NCBI RefSeq assembly: GCF_014205135.1
Contig: NZ_JACHMY010000001.1
Coordinates: 3,782,001-3,846,000, forward strand
Length of the DNA: 64,000 bases
Direction: 5' to 3'
Origin: Kribbella italica
GTDB lineage: Bacteria > Actinomycetota > Actinomycetes > Propionibacteriales > Kribbellaceae
In this document: one piece after another, positions 54,362 through 63,649 of the stretch
How the letters are laid out: every line of letters begins with the position of its first letter
Numbering within the stretch: the stretch's first letter is position 1
The notes under the pieces: model-generated
The model's input: only the letters and a program-made list of their open reading frames with translations
What the model was told of the DNA's origin: nothing
Databases searched by the model: none
Made by a program: the position numbers and the translations under genes

Positions 54362-55291
54362 CTAGAGCGTCTCGTCGTCGGACCGGGCACTGGTGGTTTC
54401 GGTGCTCACCGACCCGGACCAGACCTGTACGCCGGCTGGATCGATCGCCAGGTCGAGCCGCGTCCAGCCGTCCGGCGCGGCCGGCAACGCCGCGATCTCC
54501 TTGCCCGAAAGGGCATCCAGCACCAAAACGGTAGGTCCCGCTCCGCTGACGACGGCCGCCAGCCCACTCCCCCGGAGCTTGTGCACGAGCGCGAGGGTTT
54601 CCGGCATCACCGGTTCGCGGTACTCCTGGTGCAGCCGATCCTCGGTCGCCGTCAGCAGCAGTCCCGGCCGCGACGTGATCGCCGTCACCAGCAGCGCGGC
54701 CCGCCCGGCGTTCGCGGCCGCATCCGCGTGCGGTACGACGTCCGGCAGCAGCCCGCGGGCTTGCTTCGTCAGCACCTTGACCTCGGGCACGTAGACCGTC
54801 GCGCGCAACCCCGCGACCGGATCGTTCCGCACCGCCCGCCCAACCCCACCGTCGACCCAAGCCGTCGTAAACCCACCCAACGCAGCCGCCGCCACGTTGT
54901 CCGGATGCCCTTCGAGCTCGTTGGCCAGCGCGACGACGTGCTCGCGATCGAGCTCCATCGCCGCCAGCCCGTACGCCGCCGCGATCCCCCCGACGATCGC
55001 CGCCGACGAGGATCCCAGTCCGCGCCCGTGAGGAACCCGGTTCTCGCACCTCAGCACGAACCCCGGCACAGAAACCCCAAGAGCCTCCAGCCCAGCCCGA
55101 AGCGCCCGCACCACCAGATGCGACTCGTCGAGAGCAACCTCGCCGGCCCCAGCACCGGTCACCTCAACAGAGATGGACGGCGCCGGGGTGACGGTCAGTT
55201 CGTCGTACAGGCCGAGTGCCAGACCGAAAGCGTCGAACCCAGGTCCAAGGTTGGCACTGGTGGCCGGCACCCGAACCCGTACGGATTCCAA
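54362..55291 (-). CDS. thrB: homoserine kinase
   Basis: A 309-residue GHMP kinase that phosphorylates homoserine. The ATP motif is RVPHGRGLGSSSAAIVGG, and the N-terminal RVRVPATSANLGPGFDAFGLAL is characteristic. Start is TTG 55291, one base after the thrC stop. It is the last of the co-transcribed threonine genes. Confidence 0.95.
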   Translation of the reverse strand: MESVRVRVPATSANLGPGFDAFGLALGLYDELTVTPAPSISVEVTGAGAGEVALDESHLVVRALRAGLEALGVSVPGFVLRCENRVPHGRGLGSSSAAIVGGIAAAYGLAAMELDREHVVALANELEGHPDNVAAAALGGFTTAWVDGGVGRAVRNDPVAGLRATVYVPEVKVLTKQARGLLPDVVPHADAAANAGRAALLVTAITSRPGLLLTATEDRLHQEYREPVMPETLALVHKLRGSGLAAVVSGAGPTVLVLDALSGKEIAALPAAPDGWTRLDLAIDPAGVQVWSGSVSTETTSARSDDETL

Positions 55292-55292
55292 C

Positions 55293-56357
55293 TCAGACCA
55301 GTCCGGCGACTCGGGCGACCGCGTCGGTGTCGGCGGGGGTCACTACCGCCTCTGCGGGCGGGGCAGACGACAACGCCGTGTCGATGTCCTTCAGGCCGTG
55401 GCCGGTGACGGTGATGACGATCGTCTGGCCGCCGTCGACTCGGCCTGCCGCCTTCAACTTCAACAGGCCGGCGACTCCGGCGGCGGACGCGGGCTCGACG
55501 AAAACGCCTTCGCGGGCGGCGAGTTCGCGTTGGGCGGCGAGGATCTGGTCGTCGGTGACGGCCTCGATCAGGCCGCCGGACTCGTCGCGCGCGGACTCGG
55601 CCAGCGTCCAGGACGCCGGGTTGCCGACGCGGATCGCGGTCGCCAGGGTGTCCGGCTTCTCGACGATCGCGCCGTTCACGATCGGCGCGGCGCCCTCGGC
55701 CTGGAAGCCCCACATTCGCGGCCGCCGCGACGCCAGCTTGTCCTTGGCGTACTCGCCGTACCCCTTCCAGTACGCCGCGATGTTGCCCGCGTTGCCGACC
55801 GGCAGCACGTGCAGGTCCGGCGCGTCACCCAGCGCGTCGACCACCTCGAACGCGGCGGTCTTCTGACCCTCCAACCGCACCGGGTTCACCGAGTTCACCA
55901 GGGCGACCGGGTAGTGCTTGCCCAGCTCGCGCACGATCCGCAGGCAGTCGTCGAACCCGCCGTCGACCTGCACCAGCTGCGCGCCGTGCACGATCGCCTG
56001 CGCCAGCTTGCCCTGCGCGATCCGGCCGGCCGGGATCAGCACCAGCGGGATCAGCCCGGCCCGCACCGCGTACGCCGCGGCCGAGGCCGAGGTGTTCCCG
56101 GTCGAGGCGCAGACGACGGCCTTGTCGCCGGCCTGCGCGGCCAGCGAGATCGCGACCGTCATGCCGCGGTCCTTGAACGAGCCGGTCGGGTTGTTGCCCT
56201 CGACCTTGAGCCAGACCTCACAGTTGGTCTGCTCGGACAGCCACTGCGCGGCCACCAGCGGCGTACCGCCTTCGCCGAGCGTGACCACCGGGGTGTCCGT
56301 CGAGACCGGAAGCCGGTCGCGGTACTCCTCGATCACGCCACGCCACTGATGAGCCAT
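55293..56357 (-). CDS. thrC: threonine synthase
   Basis: A 354-residue PLP enzyme that converts O-phosphohomoserine to threonine. The Schiff-base Lys lies in [16 protein letters not shown] and the phosphate loop is [12 protein letters not shown] start at ATG 56357 ([17 protein letters not shown]), the conserved actinobacterial N-terminus, five bases after the hom stop with GAAGGGGA as ribosome site; the TTG at 56366 is less likely. Confidence 0.96.
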   Translation of the reverse strand: MAHQWRGVIEEYRDRLPVSTDTPVVTLGEGGTPLVAAQWLSEQTNCEVWLKVEGNNPTGSFKDRGMTVAISLAAQAGDKAVVCASTGNTSASAAAYAVRAGLIPLVLIPAGRIAQGKLAQAIVHGAQLVQVDGGFDDCLRIVRELGKHYPVALVNSVNPVRLEGQKTAAFEVVDALGDAPDLHVLPVGNAGNIAAYWKGYGEYAKDKLASRRPRMWGFQAEGAAPIVNGAIVEKPDTLATAIRVGNPASWTLAESARDESGGLIEAVTDDQILAAQRELAAREGVFVEPASAAGVAGLLKLKAAGRVDGGQTIVITVTGHGLKDIDTALSSAPPAEAVVTPADTDAVARVAGLV

Positions 56358-56362
56358 CCGAA

Positions 56363-57661
56363 TCAATCCCCTTCGACCCGCATCACACTGCTGACTTCAC
56401 GCACGATGTCCATGTCGCGCAGGGTCTCCACGGTGGCCGACAGCGCGGCGTCGGTGGCGGTGTGGGTGACCACGACCAGCTGCGCGTCACCGCCCCGGCC
56501 CTCCTGGCGGACGGTCTGGATCGACACGTCGTGCTCGGAGAACGCGTGGGCCACCGCCGCCAGCACACCGGCCTTGTCGGCCACGTCCAGCGACACGTGG
56601 TAGCGGGTCATCGCGTCGCCCATCGGCCGCACGGCTCGCTGGGTGTACGACGACTCGCCGACCCCCGGCACTCCCTTGAGCCGGTTGCGCGCGGCGGACA
56701 CCAGGTCCCCGAGGACAGCACTGGCCGTCGGGGCGCCGCCGGCACCACGACCATAGAACATCAGCTGCCCGGCCGCCTTGGATTCCACGAACACGGCGTT
56801 GTAGGCGTCCCGGACCGAGGCCAGCGGGTGGTTCAGCGGGATCATCGCCGGGTAGACCCGGGCGCTGACCGAGTCGGTCGCCTCGTCCAGCTCGCAGATC
56901 GCCAGCGACTTCACCACGCAGCCCATCTCGCGGGCCGAGGCGATGTCGGTCGCGGACACCTCGGTGATGCCCTCGCGGTGCACGTCGGCGATCGAGACCC
57001 GGGTGTGGAAGGCCAGGCTGGCCAGCAGTGCGGCCTTCGCGGCCGCGTCGAAGCCCTCGATGTCGGCGGTCGGGTCGGCCTCGGCGTACCCGAGCGCCTG
57101 CGCCTCGGCCAGCGCCTCGTCGAACCCGGCGCCGGTGGAGTCCATCTTGTCGAGGATGTAGTTGGTCGTGCCGTTGACGATGCCCATCACCCGGGTCACG
57201 TCGTCACCGGCGAGCGACTCGCGCAGCGGCCGCAGGATCGGGATCGCGCCGGCCACGGCGGCCTCGAAGTACAGGTCGCGCTCGTACTTCTCGGCGGCGG
57301 CGAACAGCGTCGGACCGTCCTCGGCCAGGAGCGCCTTGTTCGCCGTGACGACCGAGGCGCCGTGCTCGAGCGCGGTCAGGATCAGCCCGCGAGCCGGTTC
57401 GAGCCCGCCGATCACCTCGATCACCAGGTCGAGGTCACCGCGGCTGACCAGCGCCTGGGCGTCCGTGGTGATCAGCGACGGGTCGACCGCGATGTCCCGC
57501 TCACGCCCACCCCGCCGTACGGCGATGCCCGCGATCTCCAGCGGGGCGCCGACCCGCGCGGCCAGGTCGTCGGCGCGCGTCGTCAGGATGCGAACGACCT
57601 CGGTGCCGACGACGCCGCAGCCCAGCAGCGCGACCTTCAGCGGTTTACCGGTCTGGCTCAT
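56363..57661 (-). CDS. hom: homoserine dehydrogenase
   Basis: A 432-residue enzyme that reduces aspartate semialdehyde to homoserine. The NAD(P) motif is [16 protein letters not shown], the substrate region [14 protein letters not shown], and a C-terminal ACT domain (about 350-432; [35 protein letters not shown]) is present for threonine feedback inhibition. ATGA overlaps the lysA stop. Confidence 0.97.
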   Translation of the reverse strand: MSQTGKPLKVALLGCGVVGTEVVRILTTRADDLAARVGAPLEIAGIAVRRGGRERDIAVDPSLITTDAQALVSRGDLDLVIEVIGGLEPARGLILTALEHGASVVTANKALLAEDGPTLFAAAEKYERDLYFEAAVAGAIPILRPLRESLAGDDVTRVMGIVNGTTNYILDKMDSTGAGFDEALAEAQALGYAEADPTADIEGFDAAAKAALLASLAFHTRVSIADVHREGITEVSATDIASAREMGCVVKSLAICELDEATDSVSARVYPAMIPLNHPLASVRDAYNAVFVESKAAGQLMFYGRGAGGAPTASAVLGDLVSAARNRLKGVPGVGESSYTQRAVRPMGDAMTRYHVSLDVADKAGVLAAVAHAFSEHDVSIQTVRQEGRGGDAQLVVVTHTATDAALSATVETLRDMDIVREVSSVMRVEGD

Positions 57662-59061
57662 TCGGCCCCCATGTCCAGAAGCAGCAGGTCGTCCTCGGTC
57701 TCACGCCGGACGACGACACGGGTCTGCCCGTCCTTGACCGCGATCACCGGTGGCCGCGGAACGTGGTTGTAGTTGCTCGCCATCGAGCGGCAGTACGCGC
57801 CCGTCCCCGGTACGGCGACCAGGTCGCCGGGGCCGACGTCGGAGGGCAGGAACTCGTCCTTCACCACGATGTCGCCGGACTCGCAGTGCTTGCCGACCAC
57901 GCGCGCCAGCGTCGGCGTGGCGCCGGAGTACCGGTTGACCAGGGTGCAGGAGTAGTCCGCGTCGTACAGCGCGGTGCGGATGTTGTCGCTCATGCCGCCG
58001 TCCACCGACACGTACGTGCGGGAGGCGCCGGCGTCCAGCGTGACCTCCTTGACCGTGCCGACCGAGTAGACCGTGCAGACCGCCGGGCCGACGATCGCGC
58101 GCCCGGGCTCGATCGAGACCCGCGGCACCTCGACCTCGTACGCCCGGCACTCGTGCTCGACGATCTTGGTCATCTCGGTCGCCAGCTGCGCGGGGTCGGC
58201 CGGGTCGTCCTGCGTGGTGTAGGCGATGCCGAAGCCGCCGCCCAGGTCGAGCTCGGGCATGTCCACGCCGAGCTCGTCGGAAACCCTTGCGTGCAAGGCG
58301 ATCAGCCGCTTGGCGGCCAGCTCGAACCCGGCCGTGTCGAAGATCTGTGATCCGATGTGCGAGTGCAGGCCGAGCAGCTTCAGCTCGGCGGCTTCGTTGA
58401 CCTTGGCAACGGCTTCGAAGGCCGCGCCGGAGGTGATCGAGAAGCCGAACTTCTGGTCCTCGTGCGCAGTCGCGATGTACTCGTGGGTGTGCGCCTCGAC
58501 GCCGGCGGTGACCCGGACCATCACCGGCGCGACCAGGCCGCGCTCGGCGGCCAGCTCGATCAGCCGGTCGATCTCGTACAGCGAGTCGACGATGATCCGG
58601 CCGACGCCGGCCTCCAGCGCGCGGGTCAGCTCGGGCACGGACTTGTTGTTGCCGTGGAAGCCGAGCCGCTGCGGGTCGGCGCCGGCGCGCAGCGCGACCG
58701 CGAGCTCACCGCCGCTGCAGATGTCGAGGTTGAGCCCTTCCTCCATCACCCAGCGGACGACCGTCGTACAGAGGAAGGCCTTGCCGGCGTAGTAGACGTC
58801 CATGTCCTTGAACGCGCTCTTGAAGGCGCGCGCCCGGCTGCGGAAGTCCTCCTCGTCCAGCACGTACGCCGGGCTACCGTGCTCGGCCACCAGGTCGCGG
58901 AGGTCGACACCGCCGACGACCAGCGACCCTTCGGCGGTCTTCTTCGCCGTGCCGGACCACAGGGCCGGGACCAGGTCGTTGACGTCGCGGGGCGCCCGCA
59001 GCCAGGGCGGTGCCTTGTGCCCGATGTCGGCGTGCAGCGTGCCCGCCTCGTGCGCCCTCAC
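57658..59061 (-). CDS. lysA: diaminopimelate decarboxylase
   Basis: A 467-residue fold-type III PLP enzyme from GTG 59061 (VRAHEAGTLHADIGHKAPPWLR), four bases into argS. PLP-Lys is K94 (YYAGKAFLC), substrate loop GLHSHIGSQIFD, and the ligand segment CESGDIVVKDEFLPS are all present. It makes lysine from meso-diaminopimelate, the last step of the pathway that also feeds peptidoglycan. Confidence 0.96.
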   Translation of the reverse strand: MRAHEAGTLHADIGHKAPPWLRAPRDVNDLVPALWSGTAKKTAEGSLVVGGVDLRDLVAEHGSPAYVLDEEDFRSRARAFKSAFKDMDVYYAGKAFLCTTVVRWVMEEGLNLDICSGGELAVALRAGADPQRLGFHGNNKSVPELTRALEAGVGRIIVDSLYEIDRLIELAAERGLVAPVMVRVTAGVEAHTHEYIATAHEDQKFGFSITSGAAFEAVAKVNEAAELKLLGLHSHIGSQIFDTAGFELAAKRLIALHARVSDELGVDMPELDLGGGFGIAYTTQDDPADPAQLATEMTKIVEHECRAYEVEVPRVSIEPGRAIVGPAVCTVYSVGTVKEVTLDAGASRTYVSVDGGMSDNIRTALYDADYSCTLVNRYSGATPTLARVVGKHCESGDIVVKDEFLPSDVGPGDLVAVPGTGAYCRSMASNYNHVPRPPVIAVKDGQTRVVVRRETEDDLLLLDMGAE

Positions 59062-60716
59062 ATCCGCTCCGGAGCGGAGACGCCGAGCAGGTCCAGACCG
59101 TTGGCGAGCACGGTCCTGGTCGCACCGACCAGGGTCAGGCGAGCCTTGTGCACCGGCTCCACCTCCTCGTCGCCGCGCGGAAGCACCCGGCAGCTGTCGT
59201 AGAACTTGTGGAAGGCGGACGCGGTGTCCTCCAGGTAGCGGGCGATCCGGTGCGGCTCGCGCAGCTCGGCCGCCGTCGCCACGATCCGCGGGAACTCGGC
59301 CAGCGCGCGCAGCAGGTCGCCCTCGCGCTCGTGGCTGAGCAGGCCCGGGTCGAACTCGTCCAGCTTGACGCCCAGGTCGTCGGCGTTGCGCAGGATCGAG
59401 GCCAGCCGGGCGTGCGCGTACTGCACGTAGTAGACCGGGTTCTCGCTGACCTGCCGGGTCATCTCCTCGATGTCCAGCGTCAGCGGCGAGTCGACCGGGT
59501 AGCGGCACAGCGTGTACCGCAGAGGGTCGACGCCGCCCTCCTCGACCAGCTCGGCCAGCGTGACGATGGTGCCGGCCCGCTTGGACAGCTTCATCTCCTC
59601 GCCGTTTTTGAGGATCTTCACCAGCTGGCCGATCAGGATCTCGATGTTGTGCTCCGGGTCGTCACCGGCACAGGCCGCGATCGCCTTCAGGCGGTTCACG
59701 TACCCGTGGTGGTCGGCGCCGAGCAGGTAGATCGCGACCTCGAAGCCGCGCTCGCGCTTGTTCACGTAGTACGCCGCGTCGGAGGCGAAGTACGTCGGCT
59801 CGCCGTTGGACCGGATCAGCACCCGGTCCTTGTCGTCGGTGAAGTCGGTCGTCCGCATCCACAGCGCGCCGTCGTCGTCGTACAGATGGCCCTGGGCGCG
59901 GAGCTTCTCGATCGCGTGGCCGACGCCGTCCTGCTCGTGCAGGCTGCGCTCGGAGTACCAGACGTCGAACTTGGTGCGGAAGTGTTCGAGCTGGTCCTGC
60001 TGCTCCTTGAGCTGCCGCTCGTACCCGGCCTCGCGGAAGGCGACGCTCTGCTCGGCGTCCGGGATCATCATGATCGAGGGGATCTCGTCGACGATCCGCT
60101 GCGCGAGCTCGACGATGTACTCCCCGTGGTAGCCGTCCTCGGGGATCGGCTGACCGTGCGCGGCCGCCTTCAGCGAGGCGCCGAACTTGTCCATCTGGGC
60201 GCCGCGGTCGTTGACGTAGAACTCGCGCGTGACCACCGCGCCGGCCTTGGTCAGCACCCGCGCCAGCGCGTCACCGACGGCGGCCCAGCGGGTGTGGCCG
60301 AGATGCAGCGGGCCGGTCGGGTTGGCGGAGATGAACTCGAGGTTGATCGCCTGGCCCTGGAGGCTGTCACTTCCGCCGTACGACGGCCCGGCGTCGAGGA
60401 TCGACTGCGCGATCTTGCCCTGGGCATCGGCCGCGACCCGGAGGTTGATGAAGCCCGGGCCGGCGATCTCGACGGCGGTGATCGCCTCGTCGCTGCCGAG
60501 CCGGGCGGCGAGCAGCTCGGCGAAGGCACGCGGGTTCATCCCCGACCGCTTGCCCAGCTGCATCGCGACGTTGGTGGCGTAGTCCCCGTGCTCGGGGTTC
60601 TTGGGGCGCTCGACCTTCAGCTCGCGCGGCAACCCGCCGTCGACAGTGATGGTGCCGTCGTCGACGAGCGCGGTCAGGGCCTGCAGGATCTTCTTAGCGA
60701 GCTGTTCCGGAGTCAC
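59058..60716 (-). CDS. argS: arginyl-tRNA synthetase
   Basis: A 552-residue class Ia synthetase. HIGH appears as PTGPLHLGHTRWAAVG, the KMSKS-like motif as MKLSKRAGTIV, the N-terminal Add1 domain and C-terminal DALR domain (VQYAHARLASILR ... FYDSCRVLP) are present. GTG 60716 is the start. It begins the argS-lysA-hom-thrC-thrB operon. Confidence 0.97.
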   Translation of the reverse strand: MTPEQLAKKILQALTALVDDGTITVDGGLPRELKVERPKNPEHGDYATNVAMQLGKRSGMNPRAFAELLAARLGSDEAITAVEIAGPGFINLRVAADAQGKIAQSILDAGPSYGGSDSLQGQAINLEFISANPTGPLHLGHTRWAAVGDALARVLTKAGAVVTREFYVNDRGAQMDKFGASLKAAAHGQPIPEDGYHGEYIVELAQRIVDEIPSIMMIPDAEQSVAFREAGYERQLKEQQDQLEHFRTKFDVWYSERSLHEQDGVGHAIEKLRAQGHLYDDDGALWMRTTDFTDDKDRVLIRSNGEPTYFASDAAYYVNKRERGFEVAIYLLGADHHGYVNRLKAIAACAGDDPEHNIEILIGQLVKILKNGEEMKLSKRAGTIVTLAELVEEGGVDPLRYTLCRYPVDSPLTLDIEEMTRQVSENPVYYVQYAHARLASILRNADDLGVKLDEFDPGLLSHEREGDLLRALAEFPRIVATAAELREPHRIARYLEDTASAFHKFYDSCRVLPRGDEEVEPVHKARLTLVGATRTVLANGLDLLGVSAPERM

Positions 60717-60808
60717 CCGCTCAGCCTAATGGCCCGCGTGCCGGCCTCCACCTTCGCCATCCACAGGCCGGGACCCTCCGCCACCTCAGGCGTGTCCCGC
60801 ACCACGAG

Positions 60809-61279
60809 TCAGGCGGGGCTCAGGCGCAGGATGGCGAGGGTCTCGACGCCGTTGCCCGCGGGATGACGCTGGTTGACCGTGACCGTGACCACGTCGAGCT
60901 TGCCGATCCGCGCCCGGTAGCCGGGTTGCTGGCCGATGCTGCCGGCGGTGTCGGGGCTCGCGCCGGTGAAGTCGACGCCGCTGGCGGTCGCCTTGCTGAC
61001 CACGAGCGTTCCGAAACCGGCCACGCTCTGCTTCATCGGGACGCGGGTGCCGGTGCGGACGTAGATCTCGCAGGTGGCGTCCTTGCAGGCCGGGTAGTTG
61101 AACCCGTCCTTGGCGTACGGGCCGGTCGGGGTTGCGGACGACGGGACGGCGGACGTCTCCTCGGGCGGCGGCGTACCCGGCGTACCGGCCGGGCCTGCGC
61201 TGGTGTCGCTCCCGCCGCCACAGGCTGCGGTAAGACTGACCGCCAGGACGGCGGCGGCCAGGGGCGTACTGGTTCGCAT
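60809..61279 (-). CDS. lipoprotein of unknown function
   Basis: A 156-residue protein from ATG 61279 (MRTSTPLAAAVLAVSLTAAC) with lipobox LTAAC and a Pro/Thr/Ser-rich linker. The mature domain (YVRTGTRVPMKQSVAGFGTLVVSKATASGVDFTGASPDTAGSI ... LDVVTVTVNQRHP) is beta-rich with one Cys pair (CKDATC). I recognise no named family. It is 92 bp from argS, read in the same direction. Confidence 0.72.
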   Translation of the reverse strand: MRTSTPLAAAVLAVSLTAACGGGSDTSAGPAGTPGTPPPEETSAVPSSATPTGPYAKDGFNYPACKDATCEIYVRTGTRVPMKQSVAGFGTLVVSKATASGVDFTGASPDTAGSIGQQPGYRARIGKLDVVTVTVNQRHPAGNGVETLAILRLSPA

Positions 61280-61358
61280 GCGCTCAGCCAAGCGTAAAGG
61301 GCGGGTCACCGGCCGCAGTCTGCCACTTTCCTGCCACCCCGCGTTCCATCAGGTGGAC

Positions 61359-61880
61359 CTACCGGGTCACGGTGACCTGAATCTTGCTCTGCCGGACCAG
61401 CTTGGTGTCCCACGAGGCCGGCCGGCCGTTCAGCTCGACCGTGACCGTTCCGCACACGTCGCCGACGCATTCGGCGTCGTACCGGACGCCCCAGAGCTGG
61501 AAGAACTGGCGCAGCGTCGGCCGCTCGGCCTTGGTCTTCGCCTCGACGTACACCAGGCCGTCGTCGGTGTGCGTGTGCACCGCGGCCTGCTCGGCGCGGA
61601 CCCGGTCGACGCCGATCCCGGCCGGGATCTTCACCGCCTGGCCGTCGAGGGTGAGCGCGAGGTTCACCGTGTACGGCATCGGGCCGCTGAAATCGAGCGG
61701 CAGGCGTTCCATCCCGGCCTGGTCGATGTAGGAGACCGCGTCGCGCGGCGCGTCCCACGGCGGCGGCCCGACCCGGGTCTCGGCCGGACCGGGCGGCGCC
61801 GGTCCGACCTGGCAGCCGGCCGCCACCACCGGGAGCACCGCCAGGACGACGGCGGCGAACACCCGGCGGCCTGCTCTCAT
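61359..61880 (-). CDS. lipoprotein of unknown function
   Basis: A 173-residue protein with lipobox VAAGC (Cys near residue 23) and a Pro-rich linker. The mature part (MERLPLDFSGPMPYTVNLALTLDGQAVKIPAGIGVDRVRAEQAAVHTHTDDGLVYVEAKT ... QFFQLWGVRYDAECVGDVCGTVTVELNGRP) resembles conserved actinobacterial proteins with a GIG-x-D, HTHD and FF-x-x-WGV pattern, possibly a copper/metal-related surface protein, though His is scarce. No function assigned. Independent of the next lipoprotein, 79 bp away. Confidence 0.72.
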   Translation of the reverse strand: MRAGRRVFAAVVLAVLPVVAAGCQVGPAPPGPAETRVGPPPWDAPRDAVSYIDQAGMERLPLDFSGPMPYTVNLALTLDGQAVKIPAGIGVDRVRAEQAAVHTHTDDGLVYVEAKTKAERPTLRQFFQLWGVRYDAECVGDVCGTVTVELNGRPASWDTKLVRQSKIQVTVTR

Positions 61881-61923
61881 GGGGAGCAGGGTTTCACGGC
61901 GGCCCGCGGGGTCGTGCAGGTGG

Positions 61924-62118
61924 TCAGGCCTTGTCCTCCGACGGCATCAGGAACCACAGCACGATGTAGATCAGGAACTGGGGGCCGGGCAGGATGCAGC
62001 TGATCACGAAGATCAGGCGCATGGTGTTCGGCGTGGTGCCGAACCGGCGCGCGAGTCCGGCGCACACGCCGGCGAGCCAGCGACCGCGGGTCGGACGAAC
62101 CAGAGTGGTGGAGGCCAT
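61924..62118 (-). CDS. PspC-domain membrane protein
   Basis: A 64-residue protein from ATG 62118: a PspC domain (TRGRWLAGVCAGLARRFGTTPNTMRLIFVISCILPGPQFLIYIVLWFLMP) with two membrane-inserting stretches. The upstream extension to 62259 is unconserved and has no ribosome site. Related proteins sense envelope stress. Nothing nearby suggests partners. Confidence 0.85.
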   Translation of the reverse strand: MASTTLVRPTRGRWLAGVCAGLARRFGTTPNTMRLIFVISCILPGPQFLIYIVLWFLMPSEDKA

Positions 62119-62284
62119 GAGGTCGGCCTGCCTTTCAGTAGGTGGCATTACGACCACTATGACGTCCGCCCGTCCCGGGAAGATCCCGCCGCGCGGAGGA
62201 GCCAGGGACCACTCAGGGTCATCCCGGCCCCTGCCCGATTCGGGACCTGAGGACATCACCTGATACTGTTCTGCTCGTTCCTGA

Positions 62285-62356
62285 GCCCCCGTAGCTCAGG
62301 GGATAGAGCACCGCCCTCCGGAGGCGGGTGCGCAGGTTCGAATCCTGCCGGGGGCG
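62285..62356 (+). tRNA. tRNA-Arg (anticodon CCG)
   Basis: A 72-nt cloverleaf: acceptor GCCCCCG/CGGGGGC, D arm GCTC/GAGC, anticodon stem CCGCC/GGCGG with loop CTCCGGA (anticodon CCG), a 4-base variable region, T arm GCAGG/CCTGC with TTCGAAT loop, discriminator G. CCA is not encoded. CGG codons are frequent in this genome. argS, its charging enzyme, is 1.6 kb away. Confidence 0.97.
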
Positions 62357-62361
62357 CAGAA

Positions 62362-63546
62362 TCAGTAACCGAGGGCCTGGGTTTTCACCCGGGCCTTTCG
62401 TGTTTTCTGAGAGACACCGCGGGTTTTGAGGATCTCTGCGTAGTGATCCAGGATCACGTCGCCCGCCGCCTCCCAGGTGCGCGTCACCGCCGTGGCCCGC
62501 GCCGCCTTACCGAACGACGCGCGCAGGTCAGGGGACGCGACCAGGGTCCGCACGGCGTCGCGTACGGCGTACTGGTCGAGCGGGGGCACCAGGTAGCCGG
62601 TGCGGCCGTGGTCGACCAGGTCCAGCGGGCCTCCGGCGGCAGGGGCGACGACAGGCAGCCCGCTGGCCATCGCCTCCTGGACGGTGAGGCCGAAGGTCTC
62701 GAACGGGCCGGTGTGGGCGAAGACGTCCAGGGACGCGTAGATGCTCGCCAGGTCCGCGCCGGTACGCCGGCCGAGGAACACCGCGCTCGGCAAGGCGTTC
62801 CGGAGCTGCCGGCCGGTCGGGCCGTCGCCGACGACCACCACCCGGACGCCGGGCAGGTCACAGGTTGCCCTGAGCAACTGGACGTGCTTCTCCGGCGCCA
62901 GGCGGCCGACGTACCCGACCAGCACCTCGCCGTTCGGCGCCAGCATCCGGCGCAGCTCCTCGTCACGGTGCCCCGGGTGGAAGCGGACGGAGTCCACGCC
63001 GTGCGGGCAGATGTGGACCCTGGGGATGCCCTGCGCTTCCAGGCTCAACTTGGATGCCGTTGACAACGCCAGGGTGCGATCGGCCGCGGCATGCACCGAC
63101 CGGAGGCGCCGCCACGCCACTGTCGGTCCACCAGGCAGTCCGCGCAGGTAGGCGTTGGAGTACGCCGCCATGTCGGTCTCGTAGACCGCCAGCGTCGGCA
63201 GGTCCCGGCGCCGGGCGGCGGTCATCGCGCGGGCGCCCAGCAGCACCGGGCTGGACAGGTGTACGACGTCCGGCCGGTGCGCGGTGATCGCCATCGACAC
63301 CTCGCGGCTCGGCAGCACCAGCCGCACCGACGGGTAGCCGGGCCAGGACACGGCGGGGATGCGGACGACCGGGCACACCTCGTCCTTGGCCCGCCCGTAC
63401 TGCGGTGGCGCGGCCGGAGCCACGACCAGCGGGCGGTGACCCCGTCGTACAAGGTGCTCGGTGACCCGGAGGGCCGTGTGGGCGACGCCGTTGACCATGG
63501 GCGGGTAGGACTCTGCGACCACGACGACCCGAAGCGGCTCGCTGAT
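62362..63546 (-). CDS. GT4-family glycosyltransferase
   Basis: A GT-B glycosyltransferase of about 394 residues. The N-terminal Rossmann part starts PLRVVVVAESYPPMVNGVAHTALRVTEHL; the C-terminal donor part carries VLVGYVGRLAPEKHVQLL, VVVVGDGPTGRQL, DVFAHTGPFETFGLTVQEAMASGLPVVAPAAGG (GPFE motif). It resembles mannosyltransferases such as MgtA and PimB. The start is uncertain: the frame is open up to ATG 63651, but that would overlap the next gene's start. The best ribosome site (GAGGGAG, 8 bases) precedes ATC 63546, a rare start codon. The C-terminal residues overlap the tRNA terminator in antisense. Confidence 0.82.
   Translation of the reverse strand: MSEPLRVVVVAESYPPMVNGVAHTALRVTEHLVRRGHRPLVVAPAAPPQYGRAKDEVCPVVRIPAVSWPGYPSVRLVLPSREVSMAITAHRPDVVHLSSPVLLGARAMTAARRRDLPTLAVYETDMAAYSNAYLRGLPGGPTVAWRRLRSVHAAADRTLALSTASKLSLEAQGIPRVHICPHGVDSVRFHPGHRDEELRRMLAPNGEVLVGYVGRLAPEKHVQLLRATCDLPGVRVVVVGDGPTGRQLRNALPSAVFLGRRTGADLASIYASLDVFAHTGPFETFGLTVQEAMASGLPVVAPAAGGPLDLVDHGRTGYLVPPLDQYAVRDAVRTLVASPDLRASFGKAARATAVTRTWEAAGDVILDHYAEILKTRGVSQKTRKARVKTQALGY
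62374..62395 (+). terminator. terminator of the tRNA gene
   Basis: GGCCTGGGT pairs with ACCCGGGCC (one G-U pair) around loop TTTC and is followed by TTTCGTGTTTT. It lies inside the last codons of the convergent glycosyltransferase gene, so it can act on the plus-strand transcript. Confidence 0.8.
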
Positions 63547-63649
63547 GACGACTTCTCCCTCGCTGAGGTGACCAGCAACTTGTAGTGGCCCCGCATGTCC
63601 GGAACGTGACCCACTGATGACCGCAGCCTGTCGGTGCTTGGATAGGCCC

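Noticed and set aside
54255..55049. Minus-strand frame in thrB and its downstream gap
   Set aside because: Out-of-frame reading of thrB with Arg/Gly-rich content; not a gene.
57658..59508. LysA starting at 59508
   Set aside because: The first 149 codons are argS in another frame; the family N-terminus begins just after GTG 59061.
61924..62259. Longer PspC protein starting at 62259
   Set aside because: The added 47 residues are unconserved and no ribosome site precedes the upstream ATG; 62118 has the usual PspC start.
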